DNA of 64,000 nt from Pseudomonas mangrovi (GTDB taxonomy: Bacteria; Pseudomonadota; Gammaproteobacteria; Pseudomonadales; Pseudomonadaceae). Of the stretch, positions 53,099 to 61,879 are shown one piece after another (position 1 is the first letter of the stretch; each line of letters opens with the position of its first letter). The notes under the pieces were generated by a model. It searched no databases. It had not been told where the DNA came from and worked only from the letters and a program-made list of their open reading frames with translations. Made by a program: the position numbers and the translations under genes. The DNA is taken from the NCBI RefSeq assembly GCF_003052585.1, contig NZ_QASN01000007.1, positions 124,001 to 188,000 of the forward strand. The letters are read 5' to 3'.

Positions 53099-54469
53099 TC
53101 AGAACTTGGGCATGCCCGGGAGCATGCCGCCCATGCCCCGCATCATCTTGGCCATGCCGCCCTTGGCGGTGAATTTCTTCATCATCTTCTGCATCTGCTT
53201 GTGCTGCTTGATCAGCCGGCCGACGTCCTGCACCTGGGTACCGGAACCCATGGCGATGCGGCGCTTGCGCGAGCCGCTGATGATCTCGGGATCGCGCCGC
53301 TCGGCCGGGGTCATCGAATTGATGATCGCCTCCATCTGCCCGAACTGCTTCTCGGCGGCGCCCTGGGCATTGCCCATCTGCGACAGGTTGACCCCGCCGA
53401 TGGACGGCAACTTGTCCATCAGGCCGCCGAGCCCGCCCATGTTCTTCATCTGCAGGAGCTGGTCGCGGAAGTCTTCGAGATCGAAGCCCTTGCCCTTCTT
53501 CAGCTTCTTGGTGAGCTTCTCGGCCTTTTCCTTGTCCAGGGTCTGTTCGGCCTGCTCGATCAGGCTGAGGACATCGCCCATGCCGAGAATGCGCGAAGCA
53601 ATCCGGTCCGGATGGAAGGGTTCGAGCGCATCGCTCTTCTCGCCCATGCCGAGAAACTTGATCGGCTTGCCAGTGATCTGCCGCACCGACAGCGCCGCGC
53701 CACCGCGGGCGTCACCGTCGACCTTGGTCAGCACCACACCGGTCAGCGGCAGGGCGTCATTGAACGCCTTGGCGGTGTTGGCGGCATCCTGCCCGGTCAT
53801 CGCATCGACCACGAACAGGGTTTCCACCGGATTGATCGCAGCGTGGACCGCCTTGATCTCGTCCATCATCTCGCTATCGACGTGCAGACGGCCGGCCGTA
53901 TCCACCAGCACCACGTCGATGAACTTGAGCTTGGCCTCCTGGATCGCGGCGCGGGCAATGTCCACCGGCTTCTGGCTGAGATCGGAGGGAAAGAAGGTCA
54001 CGCCCACTTCGGCAGCCAGGGTTTCCAGCTGCTTGATCGCCGCTGGCCGATAGACGTCGGCCGACACCACCAGCACACTCTTCTTCTTGCGCTCCTTGAG
54101 GAAGCGCGCCAGCTTGCCGACCGTGGTGGTCTTGCCCGCGCCCTGCAGGCCGGCCATCAGCACGACTGCCGGCGGTGCCGCCTGCAACGAAAGGTCCTCA
54201 TTGGCGGCACCCATGAGGGTTTCCAGCTCGAGGCGGACGATCTTCACGAAGGCCTGGCCGGGGGTCAGGCTCTTGGACACCTCGGTACCGACCGCACGCT
54301 CCTTGACCCGATTGACGAAGTCCTTGACCACCGGCAGCGCGACGTCCGCCTCCAGCAGCGCCATGCGCACCTCGCGCAGGGTGTCCTTGATGTTGTCTTC
54401 GCTCAGCTTCGCCTTGCCGGTAACGGTACGCAGGGTGTGCGAAAGGCGGTCGGTCAAATTCTCAAACAT
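53099..54469 (-). CDS. ffh: signal recognition particle protein Ffh
   Basis: A 456-residue GTPase that binds 4.5S RNA and signal sequences. The NG domain has P-loop GLQGAGKTTT (107-116) and DTAGR near 190; the M domain is methionine-rich at the C-terminus (KMMKKFTAKGGMAKMMRGMGG) with the RNA-binding SGSRKRRIAMGSG. It lies directly upstream of rpsP on the same strand. Confidence 0.97.
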   Translation of the reverse strand: MFENLTDRLSHTLRTVTGKAKLSEDNIKDTLREVRMALLEADVALPVVKDFVNRVKERAVGTEVSKSLTPGQAFVKIVRLELETLMGAANEDLSLQAAPPAVVLMAGLQGAGKTTTVGKLARFLKERKKKSVLVVSADVYRPAAIKQLETLAAEVGVTFFPSDLSQKPVDIARAAIQEAKLKFIDVVLVDTAGRLHVDSEMMDEIKAVHAAINPVETLFVVDAMTGQDAANTAKAFNDALPLTGVVLTKVDGDARGGAALSVRQITGKPIKFLGMGEKSDALEPFHPDRIASRILGMGDVLSLIEQAEQTLDKEKAEKLTKKLKKGKGFDLEDFRDQLLQMKNMGGLGGLMDKLPSIGGVNLSQMGNAQGAAEKQFGQMEAIINSMTPAERRDPEIISGSRKRRIAMGSGTQVQDVGRLIKQHKQMQKMMKKFTAKGGMAKMMRGMGGMLPGMPKF

Positions 54470-54618
54470 GCGCGTTCCTATCCAGAAGCCCGGGGCGGGT
54501 GGCCGCAAGGCGCGCAGTATAACCAAGAGACAGAGGCACCGACACCGGGCCGGGGACTTCCTCGCAGCCGCTCTTGTATGCCAGACTCACGCACTTTCGG
54601 GCTCGCCTAAACGGATCT

Positions 54619-55419
54619 ATGCAACCTCTGCTGCCCACCCTACTGGCCGCGGCACTCTATGCCGGCGCCAGCACTTATCAAGGCCTGCGCCTGGCTCGCC
54701 GGGAAAAGCCCGATACCCGCCTGCTCGGCCTGCTCGGCGCTGTCGCCCTGGTAGCACACGCCTTCAGTCTGTTGCTGCAGCTGCTTGCCATCGACGGCCT
54801 GCGTCTGGACTTCTTCAATGCCTCGAGCCTGATCGCCGCCGCAGTGATCTTCCTGACCCTGCTGGCCTGCCTGCGCATGCCAGTGTCGAACCTGCTGATC
54901 CTGCTCTTCCCGTTGGGCTGCCTGACCGCACTGCTGGCTGAATTCGCGCCGAGCGGCAACGCCCCCATCGTCATCGAAAGCCCCGGCATTCTGGCGCACA
55001 TCCTGCTGTCGATCCTGGCTTACGGCGTGCTCAGCATCGCCATGTTCCAGTCGCTGCTGCTGTTGCTGCAGGATCACCAGCTCAAGCACAAGCATCCCTC
55101 CGGACTGATCCGCAACTTCCCGCCGCTGCAAACCATGGAGAGCCTGCTGTTCGGCTTCCTCTGGGCCGGCTGGCTGTTGCTTTCGCTGTCGCTGCTGTCC
55201 GGCTGGATGTTCTTCGACGATCTGTTCGCCCAGCATCTGGTGCACAAGACCGCGCTCTCCTGCCTGGCCTGGATAGTCTTCGCGATCCTGCTGTGGGGTC
55301 GCCACCGTCTCGGCTGGCGCGGACACAAGGCGATCCGCTGGACGCTGGCCGGCTTCTGCCTGCTGATGCTGGCCTACTTCGGCAGCAAGCTGGTACGCGA
55401 ATTCATCCTGCATATATAA
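54619..55419 (+). CDS. CcsA-like cytochrome c assembly-type membrane protein (YpjD family)
   Basis: A 266-residue inner-membrane protein with about eight helices, of the CcsA/YpjD family. The tryptophan-rich WAGWLLLSLSLLSGW and a late histidine-containing loop (WGRHRLGWRGHKAIRW) are family-like. In pseudomonads it occurs between ffh and the CorC-like gene. True function is uncertain; the family was once linked to cytochrome c assembly. Confidence 0.88.
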   Translation: MQPLLPTLLAAALYAGASTYQGLRLARREKPDTRLLGLLGAVALVAHAFSLLLQLLAIDGLRLDFFNASSLIAAAVIFLTLLACLRMPVSNLLILLFPLGCLTALLAEFAPSGNAPIVIESPGILAHILLSILAYGVLSIAMFQSLLLLLQDHQLKHKHPSGLIRNFPPLQTMESLLFGFLWAGWLLLSLSLLSGWMFFDDLFAQHLVHKTALSCLAWIVFAILLWGRHRLGWRGHKAIRWTLAGFCLLMLAYFGSKLVREFILHI

Positions 55420-55452
55420 GCAGTCACCACGCCCCGCTCCGAGGCCCCGCTC

Positions 55453-56739
55453 GTGGAACACATTCACCCTGGCTTTCTATTCGGCCTGCTCGTCTTCCTG
55501 CTGGTCTGCTCCGCATTCTTCTCCAGCGCGGAGACCGGCATGCTCAGCCTCAACCGCTACCGCCTGCGCCATCGAGCCAAGGAAGGTCACGGCGGCGCAC
55601 GCCGGGCGAGCGCGCTGCTGGCACGCCCGGACCGGTTGCTCGGCACCATTCTGGTCGGCAACAACTTCGTCAACATCCTCGCCTCATCCATCGCGACCGT
55701 TCTGGCGATGCAGTTCTGGGGGGAGGCCGGCATCGCCATCGCCACCATCGGCCTGACATTGGTACTGCTGATCTTTGGCGAGATCACCCCCAAGACCCTG
55801 GCAGCACTACGCCCCGAGGTTGTGGCGTATCCGGCCACCATCCCCCTGCTGATACTGCAGAAGCTATTCCATCCGCTGGTCTGGGCGCTGGGAATCATCA
55901 GCAACGGTTTGCTGCGCCTGCTCGGCGTCGACGCGACCAAGAAGGGCAGTGACAGCCTGACCACCGAGGAGCTGCGCAGCGTCGTGCGTGAGTCCGGGCA
56001 CGCCCTGCCGGTCAACCGCCAGAGCATGCTGCTGAGCATCCTCGACCTGGAGAAGGTGACGGTCAACGACATCATGATCCCGCGCAACGAGGCCATGGGC
56101 ATCGATCTGGAAGACGATTTGGAGCAGATCATCGGCCAGCTGCGCACCACCACCCACACCCGCCTGCCGGTGTTCCGCAACGACGTCAACCAGGTCCTGG
56201 GCATCGTCCATATGCGCCAGATCGCCCGTCTGCTGACGCACAACCAGCTGACCAAGGAAGCCCTGGAAGCCGCCTGCCACGAACCCTATTTCGTTCCCGA
56301 AAGTACTCCGCTGTCGACCCAGCTGATCAACTTCCAGAAACAGAAGCGACGCATCGCCATGGTCGTCGACGAATACGGCGAAGTGCTCGGCATCGTGACG
56401 CTGGAGGATATCCTCGAGGAAATCGTCGGCGAGTTCAGCAATCAGGACATCCTGCGTAGCCCCGACATCCATCCTCAGGACGACGGCACCCAGGTGATCG
56501 ACGGCTCCGCCTACATCCGCGAGATCAACAAGGCGCTGGAGTGGAACCTGCCCTGCGACGGTCCGAAGACACTGAACGGCCTGATCACCGAGGCACTGGA
56601 GAGCATTCCGGACAGTGCCGTATGCCTGAAGATCGGCCCGTATCGCCTGGAAATCCTCCAGTCATCGGAGAACCGGGTGAAGAGTGTGCGCATCTGGCGG
56701 GCTGATGCAGCCCCTAGCGCGCCTGACGAAACCCGCTGA
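55453..56739 (+). CDS. CNNM/CorC-family transporter with CBS domains
   Basis: A 428-residue protein: an N-terminal DUF21 membrane domain with about four helices (FFSSAETGMLSLNRYRLRH), two CBS domains (about 205-330; MIPRNEAMGIDLEDDLEQI, HTRLPVFRNDVNQVLGIVH) and a C-terminal CorC_HlyC domain. Family members are linked to Mg2+ or Co2+ efflux. GTG start at 55453 with GAGG upstream. Its 3' end overlaps the convergent SGNH gene by 26 bases. Confidence 0.92.
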   Translation: MEHIHPGFLFGLLVFLLVCSAFFSSAETGMLSLNRYRLRHRAKEGHGGARRASALLARPDRLLGTILVGNNFVNILASSIATVLAMQFWGEAGIAIATIGLTLVLLIFGEITPKTLAALRPEVVAYPATIPLLILQKLFHPLVWALGIISNGLLRLLGVDATKKGSDSLTTEELRSVVRESGHALPVNRQSMLLSILDLEKVTVNDIMIPRNEAMGIDLEDDLEQIIGQLRTTTHTRLPVFRNDVNQVLGIVHMRQIARLLTHNQLTKEALEAACHEPYFVPESTPLSTQLINFQKQKRRIAMVVDEYGEVLGIVTLEDILEEIVGEFSNQDILRSPDIHPQDDGTQVIDGSAYIREINKALEWNLPCDGPKTLNGLITEALESIPDSAVCLKIGPYRLEILQSSENRVKSVRIWRADAAPSAPDETR

Positions 56740-57439
56740 AGCGCGCCGCCAGCCCCTCCGCCCAGAGCCGATAACCCAGGGCCGACGGGTGATAGCCGTC
56801 GCGGGCGAGGTACTGCGCAGCAAAAGGCAGATCCAGCGCGCAGTGCGGGGCGCCCAGCTCCGCCGCCAGCGCCCGCAGATCATGATCCAGCAGAGTGGCG
56901 CGCCAGCCGAGCAGTTGCCGCAGCATCCAGGGCAGCGCGCGGAAATGCGCCAGGGGCGGCACAGCGGCAAAGGCCACTTGCGCCCCCTTCGCCTGCCAGC
57001 TTTCGGCCAATCGCCGCAGCCCTTCGCGCCAGACGCTGCGTGAGCTGAAATGGGTGCAATCGTTGACGCCAAAGACCAGCAGCACCAAATCTGCCGGCGC
57101 ATCCAGACTCGCCGGAAGCAGGCGCTCGGCAGCCTGAATTGCAGTGATGCCGTTCTCGCCCACGGCGCGCCAGGCGACCGCCCGGCCCTGCGCAGCGAGC
57201 GCAATTGCCAGCTGCGCGGCGAGTCCTTCGGACTGAGTTTCAACCCCTACGCCGGCCACGGTCGACTCGCCCAGTACCAGCACATGCAGCGACTCGCCGA
57301 CACCCACCTCACCGCACTGCGGTCCTGCTGCCGGCGGCAGGCGCAGCGCGTGGCGGCGGGTATGCAAGGCTTGCGGCAGAAGCAGCGGCAGCAGGATGAG
57401 CGCAAGCATCCACCAGAGCAGATGCAGCAGCGCGATCAC
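56714..57439 (-). CDS. SGNH/GDSL-type hydrolase, membrane-anchored
   Basis: A 241-residue esterase-like protein. An N-terminal membrane segment ([20 protein letters not shown]) is followed by the SGNH blocks: GESTVAG (nucleophile Ser in block I), the Gly in VGENG, the Asn in FGVNDC, and D-x-x-H in DGYHPSALG. Substrate unknown. The GTG start overlaps the purT stop (GTGA), so translation is coupled; the 3' end overlaps the CorC-like gene. Confidence 0.88.
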   Translation of the reverse strand: MIALLHLLWWMLALILLPLLLPQALHTRRHALRLPPAAGPQCGEVGVGESLHVLVLGESTVAGVGVETQSEGLAAQLAIALAAQGRAVAWRAVGENGITAIQAAERLLPASLDAPADLVLLVFGVNDCTHFSSRSVWREGLRRLAESWQAKGAQVAFAAVPPLAHFRALPWMLRQLLGWRATLLDHDLRALAAELGAPHCALDLPFAAQYLARDGYHPSALGYRLWAEGLAARFSGFRQAR

Positions 57440-58617
57440 AGGGTAACGTCGACCGCCTGCGCGGCACGGGTGGCCTTGGCTCGCGCCGCCTCGACCGACT
57501 CATCCCGCGCCAGGGCCACGCCCATGCGCCGCTGGCCGGCGACCTCCGGCTTGCCGAACAGGCGCAGCGCGGTGTCCGGCTCGGCCAGTGCCGCCGCCAG
57601 ATTGCCGAAGGCGGTTTCCCGCGAATGGCCTTCGACCAGGATCACAGCGGACGCACTGGGCCCGAACTGGCGGATCAGCGGGATGGGCAGACCGAGAATC
57701 GCCCGCGCATGCAGGGCGAATTCGGACAAGTCCTGGGAAATCAGGGTCACCAGGCCCGTGTCATGGGGCCGTGGCGAGACCTCGCTGAACCACACTTGAT
57801 CACCGCGCACGAACAGTTCGACGCCAAAGATCCCGCGGCCACCCAATGCCTCGGTGACCCGCCGCGAGATGCGCTCGGACTCGGCCAGCGCCGCCGGACT
57901 CATCGCCTGCGGCTGCCAGGACTCGTGATAGTCGCCCTTGACCTGACGATGGCCGATGGGTGCGCAGAAGCTGGTACCGCCAGCATGGCGCACGGTGAGC
58001 AGGGTGATCTCGTAGTCGAAATCGATGAAGCCCTCGACGATCACCCGCCCCTTGCCAGCACGCCCGCCCTGCTGGGCGTAGTCCCAAGCAGCCTCAAGTT
58101 CGGCTTCATCACGCAGCAACGACTGGCCTTTGCCGGAGGAGCTCATGATCGGCTTGACCACGCAGGGGTAGCCCACCGCCTGCACCGCATCGACGTATTC
58201 GGCAAAGCTGTCGGCAAAGCGATAGGGCGAGGTCGGCACACCCAGCTCCTCGGCCGCCAGGCGGCGAATACCCTCACGATTCATGGTCAACTGCGCCGCC
58301 CGCGCGGTGGGTATGACGGTGAAGCCTTTGCTCTCCAGCTCGACCAGGGTCGCCGTGGCGATGGCCTCGATTTCCGGGACGATGTAGTGCGGCTGCTCCT
58401 GCTCGATGACCGCACGCAGCGCGACGCCGTCGAGCATGTCGATCACATGGCAGCGATGGGCCACCTGCATCGCCGGCGCATCGGCATAGCGATCGACCGC
58501 AATCACCTCAACCCCCAGGCGCTGCAGTTCGATCACCACTTCCTTGCCCAGCTCACCTGCGCCACACAGGAGTACGCGGGTCGCACTCGACGACAATGGG
58601 GTTCCAATTCGGGGCAT
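57436..58617 (-). CDS. purT: formate-dependent GAR transformylase PurT
   Basis: A 393-residue ATP-grasp enzyme of purine synthesis that forms formyl-GAR from formate, ATP and [25 protein letters not shown] is its N-terminal nucleotide motif, [10 protein letters not shown] the P-loop-like ATP-grasp element, [10 protein letters not shown] the metal site. GAGGAA seven bases before ATG 58617 sets the start. Confidence 0.96.
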   Translation of the reverse strand: MPRIGTPLSSSATRVLLCGAGELGKEVVIELQRLGVEVIAVDRYADAPAMQVAHRCHVIDMLDGVALRAVIEQEQPHYIVPEIEAIATATLVELESKGFTVIPTARAAQLTMNREGIRRLAAEELGVPTSPYRFADSFAEYVDAVQAVGYPCVVKPIMSSSGKGQSLLRDEAELEAAWDYAQQGGRAGKGRVIVEGFIDFDYEITLLTVRHAGGTSFCAPIGHRQVKGDYHESWQPQAMSPAALAESERISRRVTEALGGRGIFGVELFVRGDQVWFSEVSPRPHDTGLVTLISQDLSEFALHARAILGLPIPLIRQFGPSASAVILVEGHSRETAFGNLAAALAEPDTALRLFGKPEVAGQRRMGVALARDESVEAARAKATRAAQAVDVTL

Positions 58618-58683
58618 GTCGATATTCCTCATCTATTCAGGGCACGCGGCGCGAAGCCGGCGGCAAATGGCAGTGCGCAGGGG

Positions 58684-58884
58684 CTAGCGCGGCTGGCTCA
58701 GCAACAGCCCGGCAGCCTCGGCACGGACCTGGCAGCGCGCCAGCACCTCGCGGCGTTCATGGTCGTCCATCCGACTCCAGCGGGTGATCTCGGCGGCACT
58801 GCGCTGGCAGCCGATGCAGATGTCGTCATCGTCCAGCGCGCAGACATGCACACAGGGCGAGGCCACCGGCGCCGACGCCGTCAT
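58684..58884 (-). CDS. DUF1289 small cysteine protein
   Basis: A 66-residue protein of the DUF1289 family: [28 protein letters not shown] with four cysteines placed to bind a metal or an Fe-S cluster. Its ATG overlaps the gamma carbonic anhydrase stop (ATGA), so the two are coupled. Function unknown. Confidence 0.88.
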   Translation of the reverse strand: MTASAPVASPCVHVCALDDDDICIGCQRSAAEITRWSRMDDHERREVLARCQVRAEAAGLLLSQPR

Positions 58885-59405
58885 TCGTCGTCAACCTGCA
58901 GCTCGCGCGCGTAGCGCTGGGCGTTGTGCACGTAGTGCGCGGCGCTGGCTTCGAGCATCTTCATCTGCTGCTCGGACAGCTGGCGCACCACCTTGCCGGG
59001 AGAGCCCATCACCAGGCTGCCGTCGGGGATTTCCTTGCCCTCGGCGATCAGCGCGTTGGCGCCGATGATGCAGTACTTGCCAATCTTCGCGCCGTTGAGC
59101 ACCACGGCGTTGATGCCGATCAGGCTGTATTCGCCGATGCTGCAGCCGTGCAACATGACCTTGTGGCCGATGGTCACGCCCTTGCCGACCGACAGCGGAA
59201 AGCCCATGTCGGTGTGCAGCACGCTGCCATCCTGGACGTTGGCATTTTCACCAATGTGGATAAGCTCGTTGTCGCCGCGCAACACGGCGTTGAACCAGAC
59301 ACTGGCGCCGGCCTCGAGGCGGACCTTGCCGACCAGAGAGGCGTTGGGAGCGATCCAGCTTTGCGGGTCGGCCTCGACCCGGGCATCCCCCAGACGGTAT
59401 TTCAT
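58881..59405 (-). CDS. gamma carbonic anhydrase family protein
   Basis: A 174-residue left-handed beta-helix protein with hexapeptide repeats ([26 protein letters not shown]). Zinc ligands H64, H81 and H86 are in place, as in gamma carbonic anhydrase/YrdA proteins. Activity is often undetectable in this subgroup, so the reaction is not certain. It lies between the Nudix and DUF1289 genes in an operon-like row. Confidence 0.92.
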   Translation of the reverse strand: MKYRLGDARVEADPQSWIAPNASLVGKVRLEAGASVWFNAVLRGDNELIHIGENANVQDGSVLHTDMGFPLSVGKGVTIGHKVMLHGCSIGEYSLIGINAVVLNGAKIGKYCIIGANALIAEGKEIPDGSLVMGSPGKVVRQLSEQQMKMLEASAAHYVHNAQRYARELQVDDE

Positions 59406-59424
59406 GCGTGCTCCTGAGTGGGCA

Positions 59425-60027
59425 TCAGCCCAGATGGATGAAGGATTCCGGTGGCCGGTGCAGGGCGATGTCGGCGTCGTAGAGCAGGTTGACCAGCTCC
59501 ACCACCATGATCGCCGTGAGCCCCCAGATCTTGAACTGCTGATAGCGATAACAGGGCACATACCAGCTGCGCCCGAGATAATCGATGCGATGAGTGACCT
59601 CGCGCTGGTCCTCGCGGAAGAAGCTCAGCGGCACCTGGAAGACGGCAGCGATCTCGGCGTCGTTGGGGCGATATTCGACGTAGTCCGGCACCAATCCGAC
59701 ATAGGGCGTGACCTTGATCCCGTGGCGCGATACCAGCGGGCTCAAGGGGCCGACGATCTCCACCAGACCCGGCGGCAGACCGACCTCCTCCTCCGCCTCG
59801 CGCAGGGCCGTGTGCATCAGGCTGGCATCCTCCGGGTCGCGCCGACCGCCGGGAAAGGCCACCTCGCCGCCGTGGGTCGACAACCCGCTGGCACGCAGGG
59901 TCAGGACCAGCTCGGGGTCCTCGCTGCGGGTGATCGGCAGCAGCACCGCAGCCTCGGGAAAACGCGCGTCGATCTCCAGATCCTGTGGCGTGAAGCCGCG
60001 CACACGTTGGAGCAACTCGTCCAGCAT
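59425..60027 (-). CDS. CoA pyrophosphatase-type Nudix hydrolase
   Basis: A 200-residue Nudix protein of the NudL/CoA pyrophosphatase group. The UPF0035-type phrase [20 protein letters not shown] is followed by the catalytic helix [11 protein letters not shown]. Likely substrates are CoA and acyl-CoA. The start at 60027 agrees with the family; the open frame to 60084 is longer. Confidence 0.9.
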   Translation of the reverse strand: MLDELLQRVRGFTPQDLEIDARFPEAAVLLPITRSEDPELVLTLRASGLSTHGGEVAFPGGRRDPEDASLMHTALREAEEEVGLPPGLVEIVGPLSPLVSRHGIKVTPYVGLVPDYVEYRPNDAEIAAVFQVPLSFFREDQREVTHRIDYLGRSWYVPCYRYQQFKIWGLTAIMVVELVNLLYDADIALHRPPESFIHLG

Positions 60028-60177
60028 GGGAAATCTCTCATCGCTTATCGGCGGCATCATGGCACGAAAGAACGCCCCGCCCAAGCCTGCAGACTCGTCA
60101 GCAAAGCGGGGCCGGCGCTTGCTCGACGCCGCCAGGGAGAGTCAATATCGAGCGACAAGAAAACCTGCGAGCAAACA

Positions 60178-60732
60178 ATGAAATTCTGTAGCCAGTGCGG
60201 CAACCCCGTGGTGCAGCGAATCCCCGACGGCGACAACCGGCCGCGCTTCGTCTGCGACAACTGCCAGACCGTGCACTACCAGAATCCGCGCATCATCGCT
60301 GGCTGCCTACCGGTGTGGCAGGACCGCATCCTGCTCTGCCGCCGGGCGATTCAGCCGCGCCGCGGCTACTGGACCCTGCCGGCAGGTTTCATGGAGAACG
60401 GCGAAACCATGGAGGCTGCCGCCCGCAGGGAGACCTGGGAGGAAGCCTGCGCACGGGTCGAGAGCCTACAGCTGTATACCCTGTTCGACCTGCCGCACAT
60501 CAATCAGGTGTACATGTTCTTCCGCGCCGAACTGAGCGACGGCGAGTTTGCCGCAGGCGAGGAGAGCCTGGAGGTGCAGCTGTTCGACGAAAGGGATATT
60601 CCCTGGTCGGAGCTGGCTTTCCCGACCGTGGGGCGTACCTTAGAATGCTTCCTCGCCGACCGCCGGAGCGACCTGTTCCCGGTACGCAACGAGCCGATCG
60701 AAGCTCTGCGGGCGCACTACAAGAATCTCTGA
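60178..60732 (+). CDS. Nudix hydrolase with N-terminal zinc ribbon
   Basis: A 184-residue protein. Zinc ribbon C4-x2-C7 and C26-x2-C29, then a Nudix box beginning G70-x5-E76 with R84-E85-T-W-E88-E89. The arrangement resembles the C-terminal half of NADH pyrophosphatase NudC but stands alone. Probable substrate is a dinucleotide or ADP-sugar; not proven. The gene is divergent from the CoA pyrophosphatase gene. Confidence 0.9.
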   Translation: MKFCSQCGNPVVQRIPDGDNRPRFVCDNCQTVHYQNPRIIAGCLPVWQDRILLCRRAIQPRRGYWTLPAGFMENGETMEAAARRETWEEACARVESLQLYTLFDLPHINQVYMFFRAELSDGEFAAGEESLEVQLFDERDIPWSELAFPTVGRTLECFLADRRSDLFPVRNEPIEALRAHYKNL

Positions 60733-60771
60733 CGCATGCGTCATCTTTTCGAATACCGGGGAAATGCATTG

Positions 60772-61272
60772 ATGCGCTGGTCGCTTGCCATTATCTGCCT
60801 GTGCATGAGCCTGATCTGCCAGGCCAGTACCGCACCGCATCTGACGCCGCGCATCGACAAGGTGCTGGTGGTGAAATCCGAACGCAAGCTGCACCTGCTC
60901 AGCCGTGGCGAGACGCTGAAGTCCTACCGCGTCTCGCTCGGCAAGAAGCCCGACGGCCCCAAGCTGTACGAAGGCGACAAGCGCACCCCGGAAGGCTTCT
61001 ACTGGATCGACTGGCGCAAGAACAGCGACAAGTACAACCTCTCCATGCACATTTCCTACCCCAACGCCCGCGACCTGGCCCGCGCCCGCCAGGAAGGCAT
61101 GCCGCCCGGCGGCATGATCATGATCCACGGCACCCCGGTGGATGAGGAGTACCCGGAATGGTACTTCCACACCCTGGACTGGACCGAAGGCTGCATCGCG
61201 CTGAAGAACGACGACATGCGCGAGATCTGGCAGCTGGTGAAGGACGGCACGCTGATCGAAATCAGGCCGTAG
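60772..61272 (+). CDS. L,D-transpeptidase family protein (YkuD domain)
   Basis: A 166-residue exported protein. Signal peptide MRWSLAIICLCMSLICQAS, then a YkuD domain with H119 in MIMIHGTP and catalytic C141 in TEGCIALKNDDM. The family forms 3-3 cross-links or anchors lipoprotein in peptidoglycan. Start at 60772 with GGGGAAA upstream; ATG 60736 lacks a ribosome site and would spoil the signal peptide. Confidence 0.92.
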   Translation: MRWSLAIICLCMSLICQASTAPHLTPRIDKVLVVKSERKLHLLSRGETLKSYRVSLGKKPDGPKLYEGDKRTPEGFYWIDWRKNSDKYNLSMHISYPNARDLARARQEGMPPGGMIMIHGTPVDEEYPEWYFHTLDWTEGCIALKNDDMREIWQLVKDGTLIEIRP

Positions 61273-61357
61273 CGACTGCGGCACGCTGGAAACCAGGATC
61301 GAAGCGGTTCTGCACGGGTGCAAACGCAAGGACCGCTCAAGCCTCGGACATGCAGCG

Positions 61358-61675
61358 CTAAAACACCATGTCCGACAGCCGCCAGACGTCATACGCCGGC
61401 GTCTCGTAGGGATGTGCCTGTTTCAGCGCCTTGATCGCCGCATGGATGACGTCATCGGCGACCACCAGCTCCACCTTCCATTCGTCGACGCGCTCCGTCC
61501 GTCCCTGCTCGCCGAGCGCCGGATTGCTGCCCGGCAATGGACGAAACTGCCCCTCGCCGAGAACCTGCCAGCAGCACTGGTCATAATTGCCCAAGCGCCC
61601 GGCGCCGGCAGCGAAGACGGCAGTCTTGACCTGCTCAAGGTGGCTGTCGGGAACGTAGAAACACAGCTTGTACAT
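61358..61675 (-). CDS. YqfO/NIF3-like small protein
   Basis: A 105-residue protein resembling the insert domain of NIF3-like proteins (YqfO): MYKLCFYVPDSHLEQVKTAVF, GRLGNYDQCCWQV, GQFRPLPGSNPALG, HPYETPAYDVWRL. It folds as a PII-like or CutA-like ferredoxin fold by family knowledge. Function unknown. It is convergent with the L,D-transpeptidase gene. Confidence 0.9.
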   Translation of the reverse strand: MYKLCFYVPDSHLEQVKTAVFAAGAGRLGNYDQCCWQVLGEGQFRPLPGSNPALGEQGRTERVDEWKVELVVADDVIHAAIKALKQAHPYETPAYDVWRLSDMVF

Positions 61676-61837
61676 GCAACCTCCGGGGCTTGAGGATCGG
61701 CAGCCGGTCGGCGTCGACCCCATGCTGGCATTCTGCCCAAATCCCTTTGGCTACCCAATGCTGGTACGCATTGAAACGCCTGTCCAGCGCGGAGCCCAAC
61801 AGACCCGCAAAGTCTGTGCAGCAGGATGTAGAAACGA

Positions 61838-61863
61838 CGACGCCCTCCGAAGAGGGCGTCGTT
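61838..61863 (-). terminator. stem-loop terminator after purL
   Basis: ACGACGCCCTC-TTCG-GAGGGCGTCGT on the minus strand: an 11-bp perfect stem with a UUCG tetraloop, 16 bases past the purL stop, followed by CGTTTCT. The T-run is short. Confidence 0.75.
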
Positions 61864-61879
61864 GCTGGCGAGCGATCCG

